Assembly (NCBI RefSeq): GCF_022899355.1
Contig: NZ_JALJCK010000002.1
Coordinates: forward strand, 372,001-436,000
Direction of reading: 5' to 3'
DNA length: 64,000 nt
Source: Shinella yambaruensis
GTDB taxonomy: Bacteria > Pseudomonadota > Alphaproteobacteria > Rhizobiales > Rhizobiaceae
The notes under the pieces were generated by a model. That model had not been told where the DNA came from, did not search any database, and saw only the letters and a program-made list of their open reading frames with translations. Shown piece by piece: positions 26,334 through 34,701 of this stretch (positions are counted from its first letter, which is position 1; every line of letters starts with the position of its first letter). A program made the translations under genes and the position numbers.

Positions 26334-27407
26334 ATGAAAGCTCTGCGCTTTCACGCCGCCAAGGATCTGCGCATCGAGGAGGTTGATGCCCCGCCGCCGC
26401 CCGGCCCGGGCGAGGTGCTGGTCGAGAATCGCTTCTGCGGCATCTGCGGCACGGACCTGCATGAATATGCCTATGGCCCGATCTTCGTGCCGAAGGAGCC
26501 GCATCCCTTCACCGGCGCGCACGGGCCGCAGATCCTCGGCCACGAATTCGGTGGCGTCGTCAAGGCGGTCGGCGCGGGCGTCGTGCATGTGAAGCCCGGC
26601 GACCGGGTGTCGATCCAGCCGCTCATCATGCCCCGCCAGGGCGACTACTATGCCGATCGCGGCCTCTTTCATCTCAGCAGCAACCTCGCTCTTGCCGGCC
26701 TTTCCTGGCATTCCGGCGGCATGGCCGAGGCCGCCCTTCTCAACGACTACAATGTCCAGCCCATTCCGGACGCCCTGAGCGATGAGGAGGCCGCGCTCAT
26801 CGAGCCGACGGCGGTCGCCGTCTATGCCTGCGATCGCGGCGGCGTGACGGCCGGCAACAGCGTGCTCGTCACCGGCGCCGGTCCGATCGGCATTCTCGTC
26901 GCCATGGCGGCGCGTGCCGCAGGCGCCTCGCAGATTTTCCTCTCCGATCTCAACGATACGCGGCTGGCGCTGGCGCGCGAGGCGCTGGGCACGGTGCGCA
27001 CCATCAATCCGAAGACGGAAAAGGTGGGCGACGTCATCCGCGCCGAGACGGAGGGCGGCGTCGGCTGCGATGTCGCCATCGAATGCGTCGGCAACGAGCA
27101 TGCGCTGAAGAACTGCGCCGATGCGGTGCGCAAGCAGGGCGTCGTCGTGCAGACCGGGCTTCACCCCGGCGAGAACCCGCTGAACTGGTTCGACGTCACC
27201 TTCAAGGACATCGATATCCGCGGCTCCTGGGCCTATCCGACCCACTATTGGCCGCGCGTCGCCCGGCTGATCGCCAGCGGCCAAATCCCGGCAAGCCGCA
27301 TCGTCACGAAATATGTCTCGCTCCGCGAGGCCGTTTCGGAAGGGTTCGACCAGTTGCTCGACCCGGCCGGCAAGCACCTGAAGATCCTGATCGACCTGTC
27401 CCGCTAG
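26334..27407 (+). CDS. 2,3-butanediol dehydrogenase-like zinc alcohol dehydrogenase
   Basis: 357-residue medium-chain dehydrogenase. Catalytic zinc ligands are visible as C38 (FCGICGTDLHE), H70-E71 (GHEFGG) and a later glutamate (ALIEPTAVA). The nucleotide motif is GAGPIG. The region that normally carries four structural-zinc cysteines (about residues 92-125) has none (SIQPLIMPRQGDYYADRGLF). Family members oxidise (R,R)-butanediol or meso-butanediol to acetoin. The gene is directly behind the sigma-54 promoter, and the AcoR-like activator precedes it. The substrate is inferred from family and regulator type. Confidence 0.85.
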   Translation: MKALRFHAAKDLRIEEVDAPPPPGPGEVLVENRFCGICGTDLHEYAYGPIFVPKEPHPFTGAHGPQILGHEFGGVVKAVGAGVVHVKPGDRVSIQPLIMPRQGDYYADRGLFHLSSNLALAGLSWHSGGMAEAALLNDYNVQPIPDALSDEEAALIEPTAVAVYACDRGGVTAGNSVLVTGAGPIGILVAMAARAAGASQIFLSDLNDTRLALAREALGTVRTINPKTEKVGDVIRAETEGGVGCDVAIECVGNEHALKNCADAVRKQGVVVQTGLHPGENPLNWFDVTFKDIDIRGSWAYPTHYWPRVARLIASGQIPASRIVTKYVSLREAVSEGFDQLLDPAGKHLKILIDLSR

Positions 27408-27421
27408 GCCGGTCCGTCTTG

Positions 27422-27445
27422 CGGGGCGGTTGAGGAGCCGCCCCG
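27422..27445 (+). terminator. Hairpin between dehydrogenase and monooxygenase
   Basis: CGGGGCGG (27422-27429) pairs with CCGCCCCG (27438-27445), with TCTTTC following. It could partly terminate or attenuate transcription into the monooxygenase gene 28 bases later. Confidence 0.5.
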
Positions 27446-27473
27446 TCTTTCACCTGAGCAGGAGGAGAAACAT

Positions 27474-29273
27474 ATGCTCGACAAAACCCCCACCACCCGC
27501 GTCCAGACGCTTCTCGATACGCTCGGCGCGGCCCTCGAGGCCGACCGGATCGACGATGCCGTCGCCCTCTTCGCCGAGGAATGCTACTGGCGCGACCTCG
27601 TCGCCTTCACCTGGAACCTCAAGACCGTCGAGGGGCGCGATCAGGTGCGCGACATGCTGCAATCGCAGCTCTCCACCGCCAGGCCTTCCAACTGGCGCGT
27701 CGCCGACGGCGAGGCGGCGACGGAGGCGGATGGCGTCCTGGAAAGCTGGATCTCGTTCGAGACGGCGGTCGGGCGCGGTTATGGCCTCGTGCGCTTCAAG
27801 AGCGGCCTCATCTGGACGCTGCTGACGGTGCTGTCCGAACTGAAGGGCCACGAGGAGAAATCCGGCTTCACGCGCCCGCTCGGTGCCAGGCATGGCCAGA
27901 ATGTCGGCGCCAAGACCTGGAAGGAGGAGCGCGAGGAGGAGGAACGCACGCTCGGCTACGAAAAGCAGCCCTATACCGTCATCATCGGCGGCGGGCAGGG
28001 CGGCATCGCGCTCGGCGCGCGGCTGCGCCAGCTCGGCGTGCCAACGATCATCCTGGAAAAGAACGACCGGCCCGGTGACAGCTGGCGCAAGCGCTACAAG
28101 TCGCTCTGCCTGCACGATCCCGTCTGGTACGACCACCTGCCCTATATCGATTTCCCGAAGAACTGGCCGGTCTTCGCGCCGAAGGACAAGATCGGCGACT
28201 GGCTGGAATTCTACACCAAGGTCATGGAGCTGAACTACTGGACGCGCTCCGCCGCCAAATCCGCCAAATGGGACGAGGCCGCCGGGGAATGGACCGTCGT
28301 CGTCGACCGCGACGGCGAGGAGGTGGTGCTGCGGCCGAAGCAGCTGGTCTTTGCGACCGGCATGTCCGGCAAGGCGAACATCCCGGATTTCAAGGGCCGC
28401 GAGCGGTTCAAGGGCGAGCAGCACCATTCCTCGCAGCATCCGGGTCCGGACGGTTACAGGGGCAGGAAGGTCGTGGTCATCGGATCGAACAATTCGGCGC
28501 ATGACATCTGTGCCGCGCTCTACGAGGCCGGCGTCGACGTCACCATGATCCAGCGCTCGACGACCCATATCGTGCGCTCCGACACGCTGATGGATATCGG
28601 CCTCGGTTCGCTCTATTCGGAGCAGGCGCTGGCGAACGGCGTGACGACGGCGAAAGCCGACCTCATCTTCGCCTCGCTGCCCTACCGCATCATGCACGAG
28701 TTCCAGATCCCGCTCTACGACAAGATGCGCGAGCGCGACGCCGATTTCTACGCGGCGCTGGAAAAGGCCGGGTTCCAGCTCGACTGGGGCGCGGACGGCT
28801 CGGGCCTCTTCATGAAGTACCTGCGCCGCGGCTCCGGCTACTATATCGACATCGGCGCCTCACAGCTCATCATCGACGGCAAGGTGAAGCTTGCCGCGGG
28901 GCAGGTGGAGGAGATCACGGAAAACGCCATCAGGCTTTCCGATGGCAAGGAAATCCCCGCCGACGTCATCGTCTATGCCACGGGCTACGGCTCGATGAAC
29001 GGCTGGGTCGCCGATCTCATCGACCAGGAGACCGCCGACAAGGTCGGCAAGGTCTGGGGTCTCGGTTCGGATACGCCGAAGGATCCGGGACCCTGGGAGG
29101 GGGAGCAGCGCAACATGTGGAAGCCGACACAGCAGGAGGCGCTGTGGTTCCATGGCGGCAACCTGCACCAGTCGCGCCACTATTCGCAATATCTCGCCCT
29201 GCAGCTGAAGGCGCGCATGGAAGGCATCCCGACGCCGGTCTACGCCCTCCAACCGGTGCATCACCGGAAGTAG
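27474..29273 (+). CDS. Flavin-containing monooxygenase with NTF2-like N-terminal domain
   Basis: 599-residue protein in two parts. Residues 1 to about 125 look like an NTF2/SnoaL-type domain (RIDDAVALFAEECYWRDLVA). From about 168 a class B flavoprotein follows: FAD motif IIGGGQGG (170-177), the NADPH-site VVVIGSNNSAHD, and ATGYGSMNGW near the C-terminus. Family members hydroxylate or Baeyer-Villiger oxidise ketones, or N-oxygenate amines, with NADPH. The gene has its own AGGAGGAG site 67 bases after the dehydrogenase gene, so both are probably under the sigma-54 promoter. The pairing suggests alcohol oxidation then ketone oxygenation, an inference. Confidence 0.82.
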   Translation: MLDKTPTTRVQTLLDTLGAALEADRIDDAVALFAEECYWRDLVAFTWNLKTVEGRDQVRDMLQSQLSTARPSNWRVADGEAATEADGVLESWISFETAVGRGYGLVRFKSGLIWTLLTVLSELKGHEEKSGFTRPLGARHGQNVGAKTWKEEREEEERTLGYEKQPYTVIIGGGQGGIALGARLRQLGVPTIILEKNDRPGDSWRKRYKSLCLHDPVWYDHLPYIDFPKNWPVFAPKDKIGDWLEFYTKVMELNYWTRSAAKSAKWDEAAGEWTVVVDRDGEEVVLRPKQLVFATGMSGKANIPDFKGRERFKGEQHHSSQHPGPDGYRGRKVVVIGSNNSAHDICAALYEAGVDVTMIQRSTTHIVRSDTLMDIGLGSLYSEQALANGVTTAKADLIFASLPYRIMHEFQIPLYDKMRERDADFYAALEKAGFQLDWGADGSGLFMKYLRRGSGYYIDIGASQLIIDGKVKLAAGQVEEITENAIRLSDGKEIPADVIVYATGYGSMNGWVADLIDQETADKVGKVWGLGSDTPKDPGPWEGEQRNMWKPTQQEALWFHGGNLHQSRHYSQYLALQLKARMEGIPTPVYALQPVHHRK

Positions 29274-29283
29274 GCCGGCGCGC

Positions 29284-29316
29284 CGAGGGCGGGCGGCGCT
29301 GCGCCACCCGCCCTCG
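29284..29316. terminator. Bidirectional terminator hairpin
   Basis: CGAGGGCGGG (29284-29293) pairs perfectly with CCCGCCCTCG (29307-29316). It sits between the convergent monooxygenase and doeD stops and can serve both strands. Confidence 0.6.
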
Positions 29317-29349
29317 ATGGGGTCGTGCCGGTATGGATTGCCGGCCGGC

Positions 29350-30723
29350 TTAGCCGAGAGCCGCCTTCACCGCATCGGCCGTCGCCTTCACGACGATGTC
29401 CGCTTCTTCCCTGGTCAGGCACAGCGGCGGGGCGAAGCCCAGAATGTCGCCCTGCGGCATGGCGCGGCCGATGACGCCGCGTTCCAGGAGGGCGGCGGAG
29501 ACCTGCGGGCCGATCTTTCTGCCCGGATCGAAGAAGGCGCGGTCGTCCTTGTCCTCGACGAATTCGACCGCCGCCATCAGGCCGTCGCCGCGCACCTCGC
29601 CGACATGCTTGTGGTCGCCGACGGCCTTGGCGAGTTCGCTGCGGAAATAGGCGCCGGTGGAGCCGGCATTTTCCACGAGGCCGAGCTCGTCGATGAGTTC
29701 CAGATTGGCGACGCCGGCGGCGGCGCAGATCGGGTGCGAGGAATAGGTCCAGCCGTGGCCGATGGGGCCGAGTTCATCCGAGCCCTTCACCAGCACCTCC
29801 CAGACCTTGTCCGAGACGATGGTGCCGGAGAGCGGCGCATAGGCCGAGGTGAGGCCCTTGGCGATGGTGATGAGGGCGGGCTTCATGCCGTAGTGGTCGG
29901 AGCCGAACATCGTGCCGAGGCGGCCGAAGCCGGTGACGACCTCGTCGGCGATCAGCAGGATGTCGTACTTGTCGAGCACGGCCTGGATCTTCTGCCAGTA
30001 ACCCTTCGGCGGCGGCACGATGCCGCCGGTGCCGAGGATCGGCTCGCCGATGAAGGCGGCGACGGTGTCCGGGCCTTCGGCAAGGATCATCTCCTCCAGC
30101 TTGTCGGCGCAATATTGCGCGAACTGTTCCTCGTCCATCGACCGGTCCGGCCGGCGGAAGAAATAGGGGGCCTCCGTGTGCAGGATCGGCGCGCGCGGCA
30201 GGTCGAAGGCGTTGTGGAAGAGATGGAGGCCGGTCAGCGAGCCGGTCATGACGCCGGAGCCGTGGTAGCCGCGCCAGCGCGAGATGATCTTCTTCTTCTC
30301 CGGCCGGCCGAGGATGTTGTTGTAGTACCAGACGAGCTTGATGTTGGTCTCGTTTGCATCCGAGCCGGACAGGCCGAAATAGACGCGGCTCATGCCCTCG
30401 GGCGCACGGTCGATGATCATCTTGGACAGCGTGATCGAGGCTTCCGTGCCGTGGCCGACATAGGCGTGGTAGTAGGCGAGGTTCTTCGCCTGCTCTGCGA
30501 TGGCGTCGGCGATCTTCGTGCGGCCGTAGCCGACATTGACGCAATAGAGGCCGGCAAAGGCGTCGAGGCTCGTCTTGCCGTTCGTGTCGGTGATGTAGAC
30601 GCCTTCGCCGCCGCCGATCACGCGCGTCGGCGTCTCGCCGCGGGCGTGCATGCCCATATGGGTGGAGGGGTGGAAGAAGTGGTCGCGGTCCCAGGCGGTG
30701 AGTTCGTTGCGTCGGTCGAGCAT
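29350..30723 (-). CDS. doeD: Class III aminotransferase, DoeD/Atf (diaminobutyrate transaminase of ectoine breakdown)
   Basis: 457-residue PLP enzyme of the omega-aminotransferase subgroup. Landmarks: FGLSGSDANETNIKL, HGSGVMTGSLTG, the DE pair D260-E261 (LLIADEVVTGFGR) and the PLP lysine K289 (ITIAKGLTSAYAPL). In ectoine degradation this enzyme converts L-2,4-diaminobutyrate to aspartate semialdehyde. The call rests on position: it precedes the doeC-like dehydrogenase on the same strand, beside enuR-ehu-eut. A general omega-amino acid:pyruvate transaminase cannot be ruled out by sequence alone. Confidence 0.82.
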   Translation of the reverse strand: MLDRRNELTAWDRDHFFHPSTHMGMHARGETPTRVIGGGEGVYITDTNGKTSLDAFAGLYCVNVGYGRTKIADAIAEQAKNLAYYHAYVGHGTEASITLSKMIIDRAPEGMSRVYFGLSGSDANETNIKLVWYYNNILGRPEKKKIISRWRGYHGSGVMTGSLTGLHLFHNAFDLPRAPILHTEAPYFFRRPDRSMDEEQFAQYCADKLEEMILAEGPDTVAAFIGEPILGTGGIVPPPKGYWQKIQAVLDKYDILLIADEVVTGFGRLGTMFGSDHYGMKPALITIAKGLTSAYAPLSGTIVSDKVWEVLVKGSDELGPIGHGWTYSSHPICAAAGVANLELIDELGLVENAGSTGAYFRSELAKAVGDHKHVGEVRGDGLMAAVEFVEDKDDRAFFDPGRKIGPQVSAALLERGVIGRAMPQGDILGFAPPLCLTREEADIVVKATADAVKAALG

Positions 30724-30833
30724 GGTCTTTTCCTTTCGAAGTCGGTTGTTTTTAGAGTTCTGGGGCGCGGTTGTCCGATATTTTCACCGTCATTCCCTTT
30801 TTCCCATCGTCATCCTCACTCTCCCTCCGTCAT

Positions 30834-30897
30834 CCTCGGGCTTGACCCGAGGATCCACAATCTCGGTGGCACATGGATCCTCGGGTCAAGCCCGAGG
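30834..30897. repeat. Perfect 24-bp inverted repeat between doeD and doeC
   Basis: Positions 30834-30857 and 30874-30897 are exact reverse complements around a 16-base spacer. Extending five bases each way adds one mismatch. Each arm itself contains CCTCGGG and CCCGAGG around CTTGA or TCAAG, so it can also fold alone. It follows doeC on the minus strand and may end its transcript. It resembles dispersed palindromes I recall in rhizobia. Confidence 0.6.
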
Positions 30898-30980
30898 ACG
30901 ACGTTCGAGAGGTTGGGCACCCCGGGGTCGGGCGCCCGGAGCAGGTGCCCGGAATCAAGCCGGTGGAGGCGCGCCCGCGC

Positions 30981-32477
30981 TCAAGCAGCGGTGTCGATGC
31001 AGAGATATTTCAGTTCCGTGAAGGCCTCCATGCCGTGGCGCGAACCTTCGCGGCCGAGGCCGGATTGTTTCCAGCCGCCGAAGGGGATCGGCCCGCCGGT
31101 GATCTTCACGCGGTTGACCGCCACCATGCCGTATTCCAGCGCGCGGGCAAGCCGCATCTGGCGCGCGCCGTTCTCGGTGACGACATAGGCGACGAGGCCG
31201 TATTCGGTGTCGTTGGCGCGGGCGATCACTTCCGCCTCGCTGTCGAAGGCCGTGACGGCGGCGACGGGGCCGAAGGTTTCCTCGCGCATGATCAGCGCAT
31301 CGTCGGAAACCTCGGTCAGAAGCGTCGGTTCGTAGAACAGCGGGCCAGCCTTGTGGCGCCTGCCGCCGGTGAGGACTTTCGCCCCGCGTTTCACGGCGTC
31401 GGCCACCTGCTCCTCCACCTTGGCGATGGCGCGCTCGTGCATCAGCGGGCCGATCTCGACATCCGCATCCAGCCCGGCACCGACCTTCAGCGCCGCGATG
31501 CGGGCCTTGAAGGCCTTGGTGAAGGCGGCAAGGACGGGGCGCTCGACATAGATGCGGTTGGCGGCAAGGCAATCCTGTCCCGATGTGGCGAACTTGGCGT
31601 TGACGGCAATGTCGGCCGCCTTCTCTATATCGGCGTCGGCAAAGACGATCAGGGGCGCATGGCCGCCGAGCTCCATCACGAGGCGCTTCATGGTCGGCGC
31701 GCACTGGCCGGCGATCAGCCTGCCGATCTCCGTCGAACCGGTGAAGCTCATGGCGCGCACGCGGGCGTCGGCGTTCATGCAGCCGACGATGGTGGCGGCA
31801 TCGCCCGTCACGACATTGAAGACGCCTGCCGGAAGGCCGGCCCGCTCGCCGAGTTCGGCAAGCGCGAGGGCGGAAAGCGGCGTTTCGCTGGAGGGATGGG
31901 CGACCAAGGTGCAGCCGGCGGCAAGCGCGGCGGCGGCCTTGCGGGTGATCATGGCGGAGGGGAAGTTCCACGGCGTCACGATGCCGACGACGCCGAGCGC
32001 CTCGCGGCGCACGATCATCTCGGCGCCGGGCAGGTGGCTCGTCACGCTCTCGGCATTGAGGCGCTTGCCTTCCTCGGCATACCACTCGATGAAGGAGGCG
32101 GCATAGTCGATCTCGCCGCGGGATTCGGCGAGTGGCTTGCCCTGTTCCAGCGTCATCAGCAGCGCGAGGTCCTCGCGCGCTTCGAGGATCAGCCCGTGCC
32201 ATTTGCGCAGGATCGCGGCGCGCTGCTGCGCCAGCAGGTCCCGCCAGGCGGGGAAGGCCTGCGCCGCGGCCGAGACCGCCTCCGCCGTCTGGCCGGCATC
32301 GAGCGCGGCGACCCAGGCGAGCGTCGCGCCGGAGGCGGGGTCCGTCACGGCGAAGCTGTCGCCATCGCGGCCGGCCACCCAGCGGCCGCCGACATAGGAG
32401 AGTTCGCGCAGCAGGTGAGGATCGCCCAGGCGGGCGAGCGCTTCGTGGAAAACGGTCCGGGCGAATAGGGCGGTCAT
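30981..32477 (-). CDS. doeC: Aldehyde dehydrogenase, DoeC/Ssd (aspartate-semialdehyde to aspartate)
   Basis: 498-residue NAD(P)-dependent aldehyde dehydrogenase of the succinate-semialdehyde type. Catalytic pair: E269 (VMELGGHAP) and C303 (SGQDCLAANR), with N171 in TPWNFPSA. In the ectoine pathway it oxidises aspartate semialdehyde made by DoeD to aspartate. ATG 32477 follows GAGGAGG; an upstream in-frame extension lacks this. One oddity: the NAD-ribose lysine in the usual KPA/KPS motif is replaced (TLVAHPSSETP). The dyad upstream is described separately. Confidence 0.84.
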   Translation of the reverse strand: MTALFARTVFHEALARLGDPHLLRELSYVGGRWVAGRDGDSFAVTDPASGATLAWVAALDAGQTAEAVSAAAQAFPAWRDLLAQQRAAILRKWHGLILEAREDLALLMTLEQGKPLAESRGEIDYAASFIEWYAEEGKRLNAESVTSHLPGAEMIVRREALGVVGIVTPWNFPSAMITRKAAAALAAGCTLVAHPSSETPLSALALAELGERAGLPAGVFNVVTGDAATIVGCMNADARVRAMSFTGSTEIGRLIAGQCAPTMKRLVMELGGHAPLIVFADADIEKAADIAVNAKFATSGQDCLAANRIYVERPVLAAFTKAFKARIAALKVGAGLDADVEIGPLMHERAIAKVEEQVADAVKRGAKVLTGGRRHKAGPLFYEPTLLTEVSDDALIMREETFGPVAAVTAFDSEAEVIARANDTEYGLVAYVVTENGARQMRLARALEYGMVAVNRVKITGGPIPFGGWKQSGLGREGSRHGMEAFTELKYLCIDTAA

Positions 32478-32528
32478 GTCGGCCTCCTCTGGCTGTGTCG
32501 ACGGTAAGTCTGCCAGAGGCGCGGCGAC

Positions 32529-32595
32529 AGATTGTCTATTGCCGGGCTCGGCCGTAGAGACTTTGGCCAAACCTGCCGCCGGCCATAGACAATCT
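32529..32595. promoter_or_regulatory. Inverted repeat upstream of doeC
   Basis: AGATTGTCTAT (32529-32539) and ATAGACAATCT (32585-32595) are perfect reverse complements 45 bases apart, in the gap between asnC and doeC. They could be paired operator half-sites for the AsnC-type regulator next door or for EnuR. Confidence 0.5.
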
Positions 32596-32608
32596 CTCTA
32601 CGTCGATA

Positions 32609-33091
32609 TCAGTCCGGGGCCGGCAGCAGCGTCGTCAGCGGCAACACGGTCTCCTCCTTCACCGTCTTGGTGACGATGTAGGTGAAGTAGCGGTCGATGC
32701 CGAGTTCGCGGTCGAGCAGGTCGTCCACCAGCCGCTGGTAGGCGTCGATGTCGGGGGCCATGATCTTCAGGATGTAGTCGACGCCGCCGCCGACGGACCA
32801 GCAGGCGACGATCTCCGGCGTTGCCGCCACCGCGCGCTCGAAGCGGTCGAAATCGGCCTGCCGATGGTTGGCCAGCGTCACCTCCATCATGACGCTGGCG
32901 ACCGGCGCCAGGCGCCGCACCGCGACGCGCGCATGATAGCCCGTAACGATGCCCGCCTTTTCCAGCTTGCGCAGCCGCAGCCAGCAGGGCGTCGGGGAAA
33001 GGCCAACCTTCTCCGCCAGCGCCAGCTTGGTGATGCGCCCGTTCTCCTGGATCGCCTCCAGGATGCGCAGGTCGATGGCGTCGAGTTTCAT
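32609..33091 (-). CDS. Lrp/AsnC family regulator (DoeX-like)
   Basis: 160-residue feast/famine regulator. N-terminal winged helix (LDAIDLRILEAIQENGRITK, then LALAEKVGLSPTPCWLRLRK) and C-terminal RAM effector domain (ACWSVGGGVDYILKI). In ectoine loci an AsnC/Lrp gene called asnC or doeX accompanies doeC and doeD, which matches its place here. It is divergent from enuR with 102 bases between. It probably tunes the locus to amino acid supply. Confidence 0.83.
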   Translation of the reverse strand: MKLDAIDLRILEAIQENGRITKLALAEKVGLSPTPCWLRLRKLEKAGIVTGYHARVAVRRLAPVASVMMEVTLANHRQADFDRFERAVAATPEIVACWSVGGGVDYILKIMAPDIDAYQRLVDDLLDRELGIDRYFTYIVTKTVKEETVLPLTTLLPAPD

Positions 33092-33112
33092 GCGGTCGCC
33101 CTCCGGGCGGAT

Positions 33113-33122
33113 ATCATGTCAA
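33113..33122. promoter_or_regulatory. TTGACATGAT motif (inverted) between asnC and enuR
   Basis: ATCATGTCAA is the reverse complement of TTGACATGAT, which is found exactly at the ehuA promoter (34639-34648). A related GTTGTCAATTGA lies at 33157-33168. The shared ten-base word suggests one regulator, probably EnuR, at both places. Confidence 0.45.
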
Positions 33123-33193
33123 AGCGAGGAAAAAGACAATGGAAAGGCATTTTGGCGTTGTCAATTGAACTGAATTTGAGCACTGTTGAAATC

Positions 33194-34579
33194 ATGACAA
33201 ATTGGCGACCCGATATATCCCAATTGCGCCGGCCGGCCTACCTTTCTCTCGCCGAGCAGATCGCCCGCGCCATCCAGGAAGGGCTGCTGCCCAACGGTAC
33301 ACGCCTTCTGCCACACCGCAAGCTTGCCGACGACCTGAAACTTTCCGTGCAGACCGTCAGCCGCGCCTATGACGAACTGATCCGCCGCGGCCTGATTTCC
33401 GGCGAGATCGGCCGCGGCTCCTTCGTGCAGACGCGGCCGAAGGAGCCGGAACCGCCCTACCTGCCCGAGCGGCTCGGCGAGCTGGTCGACCTGTCGATCC
33501 TGAAGCCCGTCTGCGAGCAGATCCACCTGGAGCGCATGCGCGAGGCCTTCGGGTGGCTCGCGGAAAACCTGCCGTCGAGCTCGGCGCTCTCCTTCCGCCC
33601 CAACATGGTTTTCCCGCGCCACCGGACCGTCGCGGCCGAATGGCTGGCGCGCTGCGGGCTCGACATTTCGCCGCTCAACATCAGCCTCACCAACGGCGCG
33701 ACGTCCGGCATGACGGTGGCGCTGATGAGCGTCGCCCCGCCCGGCGCGACCGTTGCCACGGAGGCGATCAGCCACCACACGCTGGTGCCGCTCTCCACCT
33801 ATCTCGGCCTCCATCTGGAGGGCCTGCCGATCGACCGCGACGGCATGATCCCGGAGGCGCTGGACGAGGCCTGCCGCAAGGGCGTCATTCGTGCCGTGTT
33901 CCTGCAGCCCTCCGTCATCAACCCGACCGCGACGCTGATGAGCGGAGAGCGCCGGCAGGCGCTGGCCGAGGTGGCGCGGCGCCACGATATCGCGATCATC
34001 GAGAACGACATTCTGGGGCCGCTCGTCGAGGAGCGGGCGCCGCCGCTCGCCGCCTATGCGCCGGAGCGCACGCTCTACGTGACGAGCTTCACCAAGATCA
34101 CGGTGCCGGGCCTGCGCATCGGCTATCTCGCCGCGCCCGACCGCTATGTCGCGGCCGTCGCCAACCGGCACCTCGTCTCGAACTGGATGGCGACGCCCTC
34201 GATCGCCGAGATCGCCACGCGCTGGGTCGGCGACGGCACGGCGATGGAGCTCGTCACCTGGCAGCGCCGGGCGCTGGCGGCGCGCCATGCCATCGCGGAG
34301 GAGATCTTCGCGGGCCTGCCCTATCGCTCGCATCCCCAGAGCCTGCATGTCTGGCTGCCGCTGCCGGAAGGGCATACGGAGGAGGGCTTCGTCTCGCAGG
34401 CCCGCCTGCGCGGCGTCGCCATCGCGCCCGGCTCCTCCTTCCGCACCGCCGACCAGGGCTGGCAGCCCGCCGTGCGCATCTCCCTCGGCTCGACGACGGA
34501 GCAGGAACTTCGCACGGGCCTCGGCATCCTGGCTTCGCTGGCCAGCGGGAACCCGGAGGCGCTGCTGCTCGCGATTTGA
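33194..34579 (+). CDS. enuR: MocR/GntR-type PLP regulator EnuR of ectoine use
   Basis: 461-residue regulator with an N-terminal GntR winged helix (about 15-80: YLSLAEQIARAIQEG, KLSVQTVSRAYDELIRRG) fused to an aminotransferase fold domain. The PLP-binding lysine is K301 (TSFTKITVPGLRIGYL). EnuR proteins repress ectoine genes until the ectoine breakdown products N-acetyl-diaminobutyrate or diaminobutyrate react with the bound PLP. ATG 33194 is preceded only by a weak site, but the N-terminus MTNWRPD matches the family as I recall it. The gene lies 122 bases before ehuA. Confidence 0.88.
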   Translation: MTNWRPDISQLRRPAYLSLAEQIARAIQEGLLPNGTRLLPHRKLADDLKLSVQTVSRAYDELIRRGLISGEIGRGSFVQTRPKEPEPPYLPERLGELVDLSILKPVCEQIHLERMREAFGWLAENLPSSSALSFRPNMVFPRHRTVAAEWLARCGLDISPLNISLTNGATSGMTVALMSVAPPGATVATEAISHHTLVPLSTYLGLHLEGLPIDRDGMIPEALDEACRKGVIRAVFLQPSVINPTATLMSGERRQALAEVARRHDIAIIENDILGPLVEERAPPLAAYAPERTLYVTSFTKITVPGLRIGYLAAPDRYVAAVANRHLVSNWMATPSIAEIATRWVGDGTAMELVTWQRRALAARHAIAEEIFAGLPYRSHPQSLHVWLPLPEGHTEEGFVSQARLRGVAIAPGSSFRTADQGWQPAVRISLGSTTEQELRTGLGILASLASGNPEALLLAI

Positions 34580-34615
34580 GTGCGGATGCCCGCGAAATGG
34601 GCGGTGAAACAATAA

Positions 34616-34667
34616 TTGTCATGAGATTATTATCTACATTGACATGATTTCGATCGCCGCGCATCGT
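34616..34667 (+). promoter_or_regulatory. ehuA promoter with direct repeats TTGWCATGA
   Basis: TTGTCATGA (34616-34624) and TTGACATGA (34639-34647) start 23 bases apart, about two helix turns. The second supplies a perfect -35 TTGACA, 17 bases from CATCGT (34662-34667) as a weak -10. A repressor bound to the repeats would cover the -35. Confidence 0.5.
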
Positions 34668-34701
34668 TAGGCCAACACGGTCTCGACAGGGAGAGACATG
34701 C

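Noticed and set aside
24003-27377. A 1124-codon open frame on the minus strand
   Set aside because: It runs opposite to the ABC ATPase, the AcoR-like activator and the dehydrogenase, all with complete motif sets. Its composition is the Arg/Asp/Gly/His-rich pattern of a high-GC shadow frame.
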